Shown here piece after piece: positions 13,399 to 25,653 of a DNA stretch of 64,000 nucleotides (its first letter is position 1; each line of letters opens with the position of its first letter). A program made the translations under genes and the position numbers. The notes below the pieces were generated by a model that was given only the letters and a program-made list of their open reading frames with translations, had not been told where the DNA came from and did no database searches. Location of the stretch: the NCBI GenBank assembly GCA_964035545.1, contig OZ037773.1:9401751-9465750 (forward strand). The letters are read 5' to 3'. The DNA comes from Bugula neritina. Its lineage: Eukaryota > Bryozoa > Gymnolaemata > Cheilostomatida > Bugulidae.

Positions 13399-13445
13399 GA
13401 AATAAAATGAGATTTGATTAATATAATGGCATTTATTACTAGTAG

Positions 13446-13503
<58 letters not shown>

Positions 13504-13557
13504 GAAATAAAATGAGATTTGATTAATATAATGGCATTTATTACTAGTAGTTTCGTA
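13340..13557. repeat. Duplicated (TA)n + 60-bp unit
   Basis: Two direct copies, about 104 bp apart, of (TA)n followed by a ~60-bp unit that starts TTAGAAGAAATAAAATGAG and ends TTACTAGTAG. The non-TA parts (about 13393-13446 and 13498-13550) look identical, so the duplication is recent. Confidence 0.9.
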
Positions 13558-13641
13558 CACAAGAACGATGGGCACTCGTCAGATAAATTAGCCACTATGA
13601 TTGCTTACAACTATAAATAATGTAATATGTAAATATACACA

Positions 13642-14256
<615 letters not shown>

Positions 14257-14344
14257 ATTATAACATAATATTAAATAAAATTTGGCCATGTCTTTTGTCA
14301 TGGAATGAGCACAGCTGATTTCTGCTTTAATTTTTTTGTTTTAG

Positions 14345-14783
14345 GAACTTCAATGTACAGAGCTCCAGAGCTACTACACAGATATGCTCCAACCAAGGCA
14401 GCTGACATGTGGTCTATGGGTGTGACAGCACTCGAAGTCTTTACAGGTGAATAAACCAAAGCAACTGATAATTACACATTTACATGCAGCATCCTGTCAA
14501 CGTGGCATGTGTGAAATATAGTTATTCTGCAGATTCTGTACATACATAAGTTGCATTTATACTATTTTATTCTACAGGAGAACTTCCTTATGCTTTTAAA
14601 AATTTTGTTCGAGATAAAAGAGCGAGAGTACCCAAAGATCTTCTTGACAAAAAGCTTCCTCAGTCTCTCCAGATGTTGTCAAATAGAAATCAGAGAATCA
14701 TGCAGTTAGTTTTGACCTTTGAACCTGACCAGAGATTGCCTGCAGCTGATTGGCTTGAAAGGCTGGAAAGTTATCAAACTTAA
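14345..14783 (+). pseudogene. Kinase copy 2: only the last two exons
   Basis: Exons 14345-14446 and 14578-14783 (TAA) are near copies of kinase exons 5144-5245 and 5375-5580. They encode GTSMYRAPELL through the C-lobe to the stop. The exons carrying the glycine loop, catalytic loop and DFG are absent between 12.5 and 14.3 kb, so this copy cannot make a kinase alone. Splice sites and frame are intact. By eye most differences from copy 1 are synonymous (about 14) and few replace a residue (about 5: P/A, E/K, H/D, N/S, I/T). That suggests the sequence was constrained for much of its history. It could be a truncated relic or an alternative 3' end for copy 1. Confidence 0.8.
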
Positions 14784-16070
14784 TTATATTCTCATTTCAA
14801 TCACATTGATTATAAATATATCAATATATGTTTTACTACAGCTAGGATGATAGCAATCTATTTCTAATAAATTTTGTAGTAGCAGCTTGAGTATAATGAA
14901 AAATAGTAAAAGTATATTACTTAAATAATCTTTTTGTCTATGTTGATTAGCAAAATCAATATTATAGATTGTTAAAATTGAGTGACCATTTGATAAGTGT
15001 TAATTGACTCCACTCTGGTTTAGTTTGTGATTTTGCTTTTAAGGTGAAATATTTGATATTTTAATTTCCAGGTAATTCAAGTTTTTCAATATTATGATAT
15101 TATTAAATTGCTTGAAATTTCAAATCAATACAAACAATAAATCTGTTCAAATGCAAATACCAGTCAGTATCTTAATTGTTCAATAATTAATTGAATTGCA
15201 GTAAAAGTCTTCAGCCAATACACCTGATCTACAAAATATTCTGCTGTCAAGTTGAGAGTACAAGAGGCGAATCAAGCTCCACTAACATTTACCTAATACT
15301 TTTTGTAAGCAGATGATGTAACAATTTAGTAGCTTAAAACTAAGCAATGAGAAGTTGAAAAACGTCAATTAAACAGCACAAATCTGTCAAATTACGGTTT
15401 GCATCTAACAAGGTAAAGTGACGTCTGTATTTCCTACAATAAAATTACCTGCATGTGTTTCTTATGGGTTTAAAATAAAACTGAATTTGATTTATTGTTG
15501 CGGCTCCTGAACAGCAGTGAAAAAGCAAATTAACAAAACGACTCTGCAAAAAAGATTTTCTGAAGATTTGCAATAGAAACAAAACAAGGCCTGAAGTTAC
15601 TCTTATAAAGGTTTTGAAAAAATGTCCATTAATTTTCATCATAATTGAAGCTACATATACAAATTGCTAATTGCTAATACCGCTAATAAAAAGGGTAACA
15701 TGTATTATAGTTGATCCGCTGCATAAATACTAATTTGTAATATTCAATTATATAATGCTATAATATATTAGTTCATTGTAATGGAATAGTTTGAATAACA
15801 GTAATGAAACTTGTGAAAAGAATGAAAATTGTTATGCCAGATAAATATTGCATTGTAGAATTTGTTTGCTAGTGTTTTAGCGTTTCATAAAGTGAAATAG
15901 ATTCAGCTAAAAATATTCAAGATATTTTTGAAGAATTTGTATAATTTATCAAAAGATAATGCTGAGAAATAATTTCCAATTTCATTATAGTATGATTTTA
16001 TCACACCTCAAAACTTGCATGTGTAAACATGGCGTAGGATAAAGCAGGCTTTTACATCTCTTCTTTTGGC
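14784..16070. other. Intergenic, no gene seen
   Basis: The first ~240 bp resemble the 3' flank of kinase copy 1, much diverged. After that only AT-rich sequence, with no exon I can support. Confidence 0.5.
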
Positions 16071-19000
16071 ATGGAGCCAGTCATAGTAGTGTAAGCTAAG
16101 CTATATCTATAACTAGCAGTCATAGTACTAGTGCATAGTGTAAGCTAAGTTATATCTACTAGCAGTCATAGTACTATAAGTATAAGCTAAGTTATATCTA
16201 CTAGCAGTCATAGTAGTGTAAGCTAAGCTATATTTACTAGCAGTCATAGTACTAGTGCATAGTGTAAGCTAAGTTAAATATACTATAGCAGTTATAGTAC
16301 TAGTGTAAGCTAAGCTATTTTCTGTAAAATGTCATAGTAGTGTAAGCTGAATTATTCACCAACAGTTTATAAGAAGCATGGAGTTAAGAAAATGGCTTCC
16401 ACTATAAACAACTACTAAGCATTTATTACATGTTTTTTAAAGCAATTTTAGTTAATTTTACAAAATCGCTCACATATAAAACAATCTACATTTTCTTGCT
16501 ATTTTATTTATTGCGCATATATAGCTAGATTGTTAAAGTCTATAAACTTGTGTGACGAATATTGTAAACATTGTTGTTACAAACAATACTTGTTATTCTT
16601 GCCATAAAGCAGACTGATTATTTATAGTGGAGCAAAAACCTTCATAGAAGAGAGAGGGGAGAGTAAGTGTTGCTGCTGCAAAGGCTGCTGTGAGATTTAC
16701 TTTGGAGTCAAATTAGGAATTGGACTGACATCGGTTTGTATAAAATAACTCTATAATAAGTTATATATTATATATTATATTATATATGATATATTGTATA
16801 ATATATTATATTATATATGATATATTATATTATATGTTATATATTATATTATATAGTATATTATATATTGTATATTATATTATATTATATATGATATATT
16901 ATATATTATATAATATGACACGTTATATAATATATTATATACAATATGTTATAGATTATATATAATATATTGTATATTATATACTATACTATATAATATA
17001 TCATATATATTATATATTATATATTATATAATATGACACGTTATATAATATATTATATATAATATGTTATATATTATATATAATATATTGTATATTATAT
17101 ATTATACTATATAATATATCATATATATTATATATTATATAACATATCATATTATATAATATATTGCATAATATATAACATAATATAATATATAACATAA
17201 TATATAATATATTATATAATATGATATGTTATAAAATATATAATATATTATATATTATATCAAATGGTTAACACAATTGGTAATTGAAATTGTAGAATTT
17301 GATTCAAATTGGATACATGTAAACTTTTTTCTATTGCTATCCGACAGTGAGCTAGTATGTTATAGCTATCTGCATGCAACTGCATGTATGTAGATATATT
17401 ACATGAAAAGCTTTCAATTGAATAATTTTAGCAGGGAGTTTATAAAATTCACTAATATATTTTACATAAAATTGAAGAGTAATAGTGATAATGCTAATTT
17501 TGCAGATATGGGCTCTGTTGGTACTGGCTATGTCTATAGGTGGTGTCGGTGAGTGCAACCAAACTCACTCTGCTCAAAATTGTGAAAAAAACTTACAGAC
17601 TATCAGAATAATATTGTTGCACTTGAATGTTAAAATTCAAACTCTACAAACAATGTTTTTTATAAAAAAACTTTTTCAATGTATAGGTCCAAAAACTTTT
17701 TGCAGCCAATTTTCAGTTTTAATCAAAAGGCTTTAGTATGCTGCTTAAATTACTGTTTGAAATAAACTTTGTGTTGTAAGCCGTAAATTTGTTTGATTGC
17801 AGAGTATTTCCTATTTCATCCAGTGTTCAACATAATATTCCTCGTCCTTCTTATGGTTGCTTGTCTTCTCTCCTTTGCCTCTACAATTCTTGTGAGTACA
17901 TGTCATGTGACTTAAAGTAAGTTAATACCTATAACTTGTAAGGTCCTTTAGGCAAGCTTACGCTGACCTATAAACCACTTGGCCTGACCTATAAACACCA
18001 CTCTTAGTGACACATAAACCATTCTGACTAACAAATAAACTATTTAGTTTGACCTATAATATAAGTTTTCTTAAATAAATAAAATGCACCTTCATTAGCC
18101 AGTAGCTATGCAATACTTCATGCAATACTGCACGCAGTACTGTGCTAAATGAAATATACTATATACATTCTTAAAATCAAGAAATGGACATTCAAAGCAA
18201 CAACAGAACTGCATTTAAATATATGATATAACATTATATTCATTCAAATTAATATTAGGCTGAAACTTTGAAACTACTTTATATTGAATATTAAATGGAT
18301 TATGAAAACCTGATTTGTTTTTTATATCTGCAAATAAATTCAATACGATAATAAATTGCTTCTATTTGTAGTCCAAGTTTTGGTATTTGAACCTTCCTTA
18401 CCTGGTTTTGCTGACGGCATACGTAGTGCTTCTAGGTGTGTCTGGAATCAGATCATTCTTTAGAGGTGAGATTCTTAACTAAGTCATTAGTATGATTATT
18501 CTCATATATATCTATTACTTTGTTATTATCGCTTAGAAGAGGTTTTAGTTTCAAAGGACTATGTAATTAAAGCATCAATTCTCTCAAATAACAGAAAATA
18601 GGCGCTTTTCTATTGTATTAAAGACCCAAAACATGCAATATTTTACTTACTTTATTTAAGAGAACCCGTTGTACTTGTTTTTATATTAGTATAGTCTAGG
18701 TTCTTGAAGTTTTAGCTTAATATCTTGTATTTCAGCTATTGGAGTGATAAAGAAAAACCCCAACCAGACTGCCTATGCCCTGAACTTAGAATGGATGGTC
18801 AACCTCACTATGATGGTCATCCAGGTTGGCTTCTAATTGTTATACATTGTGTTGGGGTGGTGGTTAAGAGACTTAAATGACACATATGTATGATAGGTTA
18901 AACAGTACAAAGCATGTACTATATATAATACAGCTCTTAGCAAATAATATATATTAGAAGTAACTATGGCTACTATTTTATATAATGAAATATATTATAT

Positions 19001-19354
19001 GATTATTATAGAATTTTTATATATAATAGCATTTTTATAATGTCAAATCATTATGACACTTGTATATCATCATTCTAGCAAACTAATGTTTGGGGCGTCA
19101 TAAATTAATGCATATTTACTTGACTTGTATTACAGACATGGAACTTGTTGTATACGTGCTACATTATATACTACTTGAGAAAAGATAAGATTATAAAGAA
19201 AAAGCGTCAAGTAGAACAAGCAAACGCTCAACATAACGCAGTAGCCAATGACAGACTTTCTGTGTCACCGGCTCCCCGCCCCTTTTCAACCACACCCCCT
19301 CCACCACCAGATCCGGAGTTTCCTCCTCCCCCACCTCCACTTCAGAATGTGTAG
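16071..19354 (+). CDS. Four-TM LAPTM-like protein A, about 219 aa
   Basis: Exons: 16071-16090, 16628-16733, 17506-17548, 17803-17891, 18372-18465, 18736-18824, 19136-19354 (TAG). The protein starts with a short cytosolic segment and a cysteine cluster (KCCCCKGCC). Four hydrophobic segments follow, then a basic stretch (KIIKKKRQ) and a proline-rich tail ending in PPPPPPLQNV. A Cys cluster before TM1, four TMs and a proline tail recall LAPTM4/5 lysosomal membrane proteins. That assignment is tentative, and I see no clear PPxY motif. Paralogues B and C on the other strand share every internal intron position and phase, including 43-, 89- and 94-nt exons. The tiny first exon (ATG GAG CCA...) was chosen because it gives the phase-2 donor that the paralogue also has. 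Likely an endomembrane protein; function unknown. Confidence 0.72.
16078..16350 (+). repeat. Minisatellite copying the exon-1 donor of gene A
   Basis: About six units of roughly 35-47 bp built on CAGTCATAGTAGTGTAAGC plus TAAGCTATAT. The first unit is the real exon end and donor (…TCATAGTAGT|GTAAGC at 16081-16096). Several later units keep a GTAAGC. Confidence 0.85.
16745..17262. repeat. AT-only satellite in gene A intron 2
   Basis: About 500 bp of ATATTATAT-type sequence. Inside it a block of about 120 bp, recognisable by ATATGACACGTTATATAA, occurs twice (about 16912 and 17033), so the array grew partly by larger duplications. Confidence 0.9.
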
Positions 19355-19590
19355 CTCCACTACAACATGTGTGGCTACACTACCACATGTGTGGCTACAT
19401 TACCACATGTGTATACACTAGCTGCCACATGTGTAGCTGCACTCACACATGTGTAGCTACACTATACTACATGCGTGGCTACATTACATCATAGTTATAT
19501 AGTTACGCTGCAACATGTGTAGCTACACTACCACATGTTTAGCTACATTACCACATGTGTAGCTACATTACCACATGTTTAGCTAACCTG
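19345..19590 (+). repeat. 20-bp minisatellite seeded at the stop codon of gene A
   Basis: Units of about 20 bp (ACATGTGTAGCTACACTACC and variants) run from the last codons into the 3' UTR. The first unit, AATGTGTAGCTCCACTACA, contains the TAG stop at 19352-19354. Confidence 0.88.
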
Positions 19591-19671
19591 CACAAACAGC
19601 ATGCATCCTTTACTGCTTAACTTTACTATATGGGCTAACAAACTTGTAGGCCTATGTCTCCACCCGTCATC

Positions 19672-19677
19672 AATAAA
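19672..19677 (+). terminator. AATAAA polyadenylation signal of gene A
   Basis: CATCAATAAAGTTT about 320 bp past the stop, just after the 3'-UTR minisatellite. Confidence 0.55.
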
Positions 19678-20461
19678 GTTTATAATTTTGTTTCCTAACA
19701 GAGTTACAGAATAGATTACTATTTAACTGAGACATCTTATTTGTTGTTTAAAATCTGTTATAAATAATATAATAAGTTAGAAGTCAGCAACGCATTTGAA
19801 AAAACTTAGTTGTGATATAACTCTATTTGTTGGCTGAAATGTTTACAGATATTATATTCTGTCTTTGAACATACAGATAATATTTTCCAATGAAGTGATA
19901 AAATAATCTATTTGGCTAAATTTGAATGAGAACTGTTGGCAGTCAATAATTAAAAAAACAAGATTTTTAATAAAAGACAATTTAATTTATGACAACATTA
20001 TTATTTTATATATTTCACTAAATTCCAGGTGTATATTAAACTACTATTATTTCAATAATTGCATAAGCATATCTAAGCTATATAATTATGCTCAACTATC
20101 CCAAATATAAAGTAAGTTGATTTCTATTCTTTCACAATTACTGTAGTCAGATAAAGTATATTGAAAATAGTACGTACAATTCCAAAAGGTTTTATTTAAC
20201 AGCTCAGCATTCACATTATTCAAACTATAGTAGTAAGAGTAAGCAAGCTTAACCAATACAATAGCTAAAACCATGCTTGGAACTAAAATTGGTATCTTTT
20301 TAGATCAAAAGACCACTTATATATCAAAACTAGTTAAGTCTTTTAATAATGGTAAGATTTTGTTTAAAATTTTTATTTTCAAAGAAAGATTATAAAACAC
20401 CACATCAGCATTTGATAAAAAATCATAACAGTTTCTGGTTAAGATTCACTAACAATGTCAT

Positions 20462-23400
20462 CTATGATGCATTTCGTTTCCGGAATGGAGCTCGAGATAC
20501 TCTTTTCCTTTTACTTTTTGCTGCAGGTGAGTTGATTGCTGGATCTAAAGACTCTGAAGGTGGACCTGCTGTAAATTCTGGTATTGTGGGAGGTGGTGGG
20601 GCCGATCTGGAAGGAGCCCGAGATCTGGATTTATGAGTTGGTGTGTTCGCTAATGGTGTAGAAGATGTAAGTTGTTGTGAAAGTGGGGCAGCAGATTGAG
20701 GTAAAGATAGAGACCTGTCTTTTTGCTGGGACTGCAAATTTTCCAGTTCCTGTGCTTGGCGTTCAGGAGTTTGCTTTGATAACGTCAACATTTGCTGTAA
20801 GGATGATGAAATAGCTGGCAGTGGTGATGATTTATATTTGTCTATGACGTGTGGGTGAGAGGGTGTGTTGTTTAGGAGAAGAGGTTTAGAATTTATTGGA
20901 CCTGGCTTTTCGATGAGAAAGGAGTCATAATTGGTCATATTTGGCGAATCATCAGCCACAGCCGCTGGTGGTGGTTTAGAGAAAAGTTTATCCATGGCAT
21001 CAGGTTGAGATGGCGTCTCATTCAATAGTTTTGCGGCAAGAAAAGAGCCATAACTGTTAAGTTTTTCATCTTGGAAATTACCAGCTGCAATTGTTGGCCG
21101 TGAGGGTCTAGAAGAAGATTTGTTTATGGCCTGTGATTGAAATGGCTGGTCGTTTAAAAAAGGGGATTTGGAGGGTATTCTACCATGTTTTTCAAAAAGA
21201 AAAGAGTCATAACTGTCTAGAGTGTCATTTGGTGTGTCATCAGCCACAGTAGCTAATTGTGGTGGCTTAGAAGGAGATTTATCCATGACAGGTGGTTGAG
21301 ATGGTGTGTTGTTTGCAGTAGGAGGGTTGGGAGATATTGGGCGTGGCTTTAATGTGAAGAAAGAGTAATAGCTGCCTTGAGGTTCATTTGGTAAATTGTC
21401 AGCGGCAATGACTGGTGGTGGCGGTGGCTGTTTAGGAGATTCAACAATGGCCTGTAGCTTAGCCAAGATGTCGTTTGCAGGAGGAGGGTTGGGAGGTGTT
21501 GGTCCTGGTTTCATAGTAAAGAAAGAGTAGTAACTGCCTTGAGGTTCATCCAGCTCAGGTACAGCTGCAGTGGTTGGCGGGTGAAGCAAAATACCTGGTG
21601 ATGACTTTTCGGCAGGTTTCTGCATAGGTGCAATTGATGAGAGTTTATCAAAAACTTCCTCAGGGGGCTGCATAAAGTCGAATCTCCTTTCCAGATTAGC
21701 TGAAGTAGAGCAGCCAGGGACCCCCTGAGCAGTGTTCAAGGTCGTATAATAAGTTTTAAAGGATCCAACTGGCTTGGGCTCCAACCCAGCTGCTTTGGGG
21801 AAGGTTGGATCTATTGCACTCGGTTTGGGGAGAGTGGGATCCAACGCTTCTGGTTTGGATACTATAGGTTCTGATGGAGCTGGCTTGGGCGGCTTGGGTT
21901 CTGATGCCACAACATTTGTGGCTTCTTCTTTATGTGCTGTTATAAATTGTGGAAGCTCTTCTTTCTTAAGCTCTTCTACTCTATTAGTCCTGTAACTTCT
22001 CCACATGTAAAACAGTGCCACTCCAAAGTACACCCAATTCCATATCTGCATCAAAAAACAGGAAGAATAAGGTAGGTAGCTTCAAATAACTTTCAAATTT
22101 TAGCAACTCTTGTTAAAACACTTTACAAAAATGTGGATAAGAAGATGGGGAAATCGAAACAGTCTATAGTAAACAAGTATGCTATGAAACTGTATTGTAA
22201 ATTACCATGAATGGAAAAATGGTGAAGTTAAGAACCCAGTTTAGATGATTAGTTGCTTGCATCTCTTCCACGCCTGCTGTTTGGACGCCTGCAAATAAAT
22301 GCAACAATTAGGCAGAACAGAACTTTGAAGATATCTAAATCAAAGAATAATTTTAATTGCTAAACAAAGTAACTTGTTAATCTTTGAGCATCTAATTTTC
22401 CAATCCAAAAAAATGGATATAAAGCTGCATGCAGCAGTTTGTGTTTGTATAACAGCTCAAAACTGCTAGACAGTAACGTCCTTTGGCCACAACAGAATTC
22501 AATGTTCTACATATACTACTTTATTAGCAGTTGGTTTTGCTGCATAGAATTCTATTCAAAAGCTTACCTTTACGTAGTGTCTGAATTCCAGATACAACTA
22601 AGAGGATAATATATGCAAGAGTGAGGAAGAGGTATGGAATGGCTAGCTTCCAGTACTTCACCTACAGGTAGTGTAAAATGTTGGAGAACACCAATGAGAC
22701 TGCAAACAGTTATTATAACTGAGCGGGGGGGGGGGGGGGGGGGGGGGGGGGAGGGGGCATGTGACACATCTACTCTATGACTCATTTCTATATCAGGTGG
22801 ACTGTGCAAAGATACAAGACGTCAAATTTTATATGTTTAAATTTTGAACTCTGTTATTTAGCTATACCCATAGCTTGCAACTATAGATATCAATTCGAAA
22901 GCTCCTGATACTCTTTAATAATGTGATTAGCATAGTATGGTATAGGCTATATCATTTTAGGTGTTATGATGCGGTATAGCATTATGTTATGAGGGCTATG
23001 GCCAACAATGAAAAAAAATGTTAAAATGCATGCATTGATATTTATAGTAATATTCTTATACTTGTGTTGTTGAGACAATGTGTTTAGTAAAGAGTTATGT
23101 TCTCCCCTATCGTACAATTTTAATGGTCTGAACTATGTTATTTTGGGCTTACAGATTGTTTGAGATTATAGAAAATATGACCAAATGTTTTTACTTTGTA
23201 TTTATTGATTCTACTTAGTTACATAAAGTTATATTAGAGAATGGCTAATCTTAATTTGAAATTTAAAATCTTAATTTCAAATAAGATAAATAATAATAAA
23301 AGCGTTTCCTTGATTTTTCTAAATTTGCTCAAGTTTAAGGCAGCAATTATATATTTTATGAAACTGCTTTTAATTTAATATAAATTTAGAACTTGTTTTT

Positions 23401-24626
23401 TATGAATTTATTTGGCAGCTGAGGCTGTAGGCAACCGAAAATCACCCATGTTGACACATACTGACAGATGCTAACACATGTTAACACCTTTTGACAGATG
23501 CTGACATGTTGACTCATACTGACACATATTAACACCTTTTGACAGATGCTGACATGTTGACTCATACTGACACGTTAGCTGCTACTATTATAGTATTTTC
23601 TATTCTTCATATCTTACATAACATTTGACTGACAAATGAATACAGAATATAATTAATATTTTTACCCTCAACTGCGCCACGAGTCCTGAGACACAAGAAA
23701 TCGTCCAGAACACCAAAAATATGTTGTTGAATATCTTGTTGAACAGGAAATAATCTAAAAATAATATAATATATTAAGTGTATTCGAATATAGCAAAACA
23801 TTGTTTAACTTGCAAGCAGTTAAAAATAATACAAATACTTTAGTTGAATTAAAAGAGCTTAGCTATAATTTGACGTAGCATCAGATTAACCAAGTGAAGT
23901 GCCAAGTGGAATTGTTGAAGGGCACTTAGTGATTTTTACATTTAATAAAATAAACAACATTAATTAATACTTTTACAGCATCAACATAAATTAATTATTT
24001 ACTTTTAGTTTAAAATTTTTATACCTACCAATTCCTCCTGAAGCTAAGCTGAGAGCCAAAAGTCCCCATACCTGAAATAAATAATACAAGTGTAGTTTAC
24101 AGATATGTTTTACTTTATGATATTATACAAGAGCAATTATAGGGTAGCAAGCAATAAAGCTGGATGAGTAAACATTCTCTGATCATTATAAGCGCTCATA
24201 GAAGAATATCTTTAAATGGAACAGCACATTCTATTGTTAGCCAACGCCATATTATAATTGTAAATTTATTGTATAGTTATGTTCAAAATAATTAGCCAAA
24301 AAATCTATATTTATATATAGCAATAACATTACTAAAGAACAACAATTGAAGACATAATACAAAATAAAGAAAATGATTAAATAAATATTCCATAAGCCTT
24401 TAAACTTTCAATAGTAATATGCAAAACATGTACATTAAAGGTTAAAGTATATTTTTATGATGACTCATATGATGAAAGCTAAGAACTTACAAATGACAAA
24501 GTAGTTCCAATTCTGACTCCGATGTGTAGTAAACAGCATTTTGTCTGACTACAGCAAGTTCGATTCTCCAAAACATCTTTCAACAATTTCCTTGAGCTTT
24601 TTCTAGCAAGATTGACGGTGTCTGCC
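20462..24626 (-). CDS. Four-TM LAPTM-like protein B with a long proline-rich repeat tail (5' exon unresolved)
   Basis: Exons on -: 24491-24626, 24029-24071, 23666-23754, 22568-22661, 22206-22288, 20462-22045 (TAG). The Cys-cluster exon encodes NRTCCSQTKCC. Four TM segments follow in the same positions as in A and C, then a ~500-residue cytosolic tail in the last exon. The tail is rich in Pro, Ser and Ala and holds at least five degenerate repeats around an SYxSF/NYDSF core (e.g. EPQGSYYSFFTMKPGP, NEPQGSYYSFFTLKPRP), ending in a basic stretch (KSKRKRVSRAPFRKR). The first exon must end in phase 2 but I could not place it. The LAPTM link is tentative. The tail may be a scaffold or sorting segment (inference). 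TTTATT at 20191-20196 could be the polyA signal on this strand. Confidence 0.75.
22724..22756. repeat. Poly-G/C tract
   Basis: About 28 consecutive G, then A and five G, in the intron of gene B. Likely variable in length and G-quadruplex prone. Confidence 0.95.
23447..23580. repeat. Minisatellite of TTGACAGATGCTGACATG type
   Basis: Repeated blocks of TGACACATA, TTAACACCTTTTGACAGA and TGCTGACATGTTGACTCA in a gene B intron. A ~55-bp segment (about 23478-23532 and 23532-23575) occurs nearly twice. Confidence 0.8.
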
Positions 24627-25653
24627 CTAAATGTAACAAAAGCAACACAACTTCATCAGAAAGAGGGGAAATGTAATTCTGGTTGAAGTAACTAAAGAGA
24701 GCATAGTGATTTTTTTGATAATCAAATTTGTGCTGATTAAAAGTATTGTCAAAGAAATAACTGCAAATATAAAATGTATTGTCTGTCGTAGACCAGCTCA
24801 AAAAGTCAGCATTGATATAAATCTTGAAAATGTTGTAAAATGTATAATCCTCTTAGCTAGATGCAACTCTTAGGGAAAGTAGACTTTGTTATTCCAGATA
24901 TAACATTCAGTAATAATTACTTTACAATTATTGTAAAAGATCTTTAAGTAATGCATTTTTTCCATGAAAGATTAAACAACCCAATAAAGTAAATAAATTG
25001 ATTTGAACATTAGTGACTATATCTTAGTTATGAAAGAATGCAAATGCTGTGAGATGTGCATTAAAGAATAGCCATTATAAAATGTAAATTCACACACAAT
25101 ATTCATTTATATAATACTTACATGTTCACTGAGTCTGCCTTTTATCTCGTCTATAGTAAAACTTACTTGCATTATAACACTGCAATTTGTCTTTAAAATA
25201 TGTCATTGCTCAAATTTTTCAAATTTTGCTACCAAGTTACAAGTATCAAATATAGTCTTAAATGTTCCATAATTAACAAGTGCAGTTTATTATAACACAC
25301 ACAATTATATACACTTTACAACATAGCACATTTATGCTTGATGTTATAGGTTTTGTCTTTTATTTGTATTTTAAGCAATATTTATGTCAAAATGCATCAA
25401 TAAAAATGTAAGCAATTTAAGTTGCTGTATTTTTTGTATTGGTCAAAAAAAGTTTTTGAGTCCAAGTATAGTACTATTTAAGTATTTATTGGCTTTTCAA
25501 GAAATTATATGTAATATTTATTTTATATATTTTAGTAAAATACAAAATACTATTTATTCAACCAGAATAAAACAGTTAAAAATACTGAGCAATCACAGAC
25601 AGATATAAAGAGTGTTATTTCTATCATCAGCTACTTTATGAAGTAGATATTAG

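Noticed and set aside
23607-23801. 64-codon minus ORF as a separate gene
   Set aside because: Different frame across gene B exon 23666-23754, whose phase fits the paralogues.
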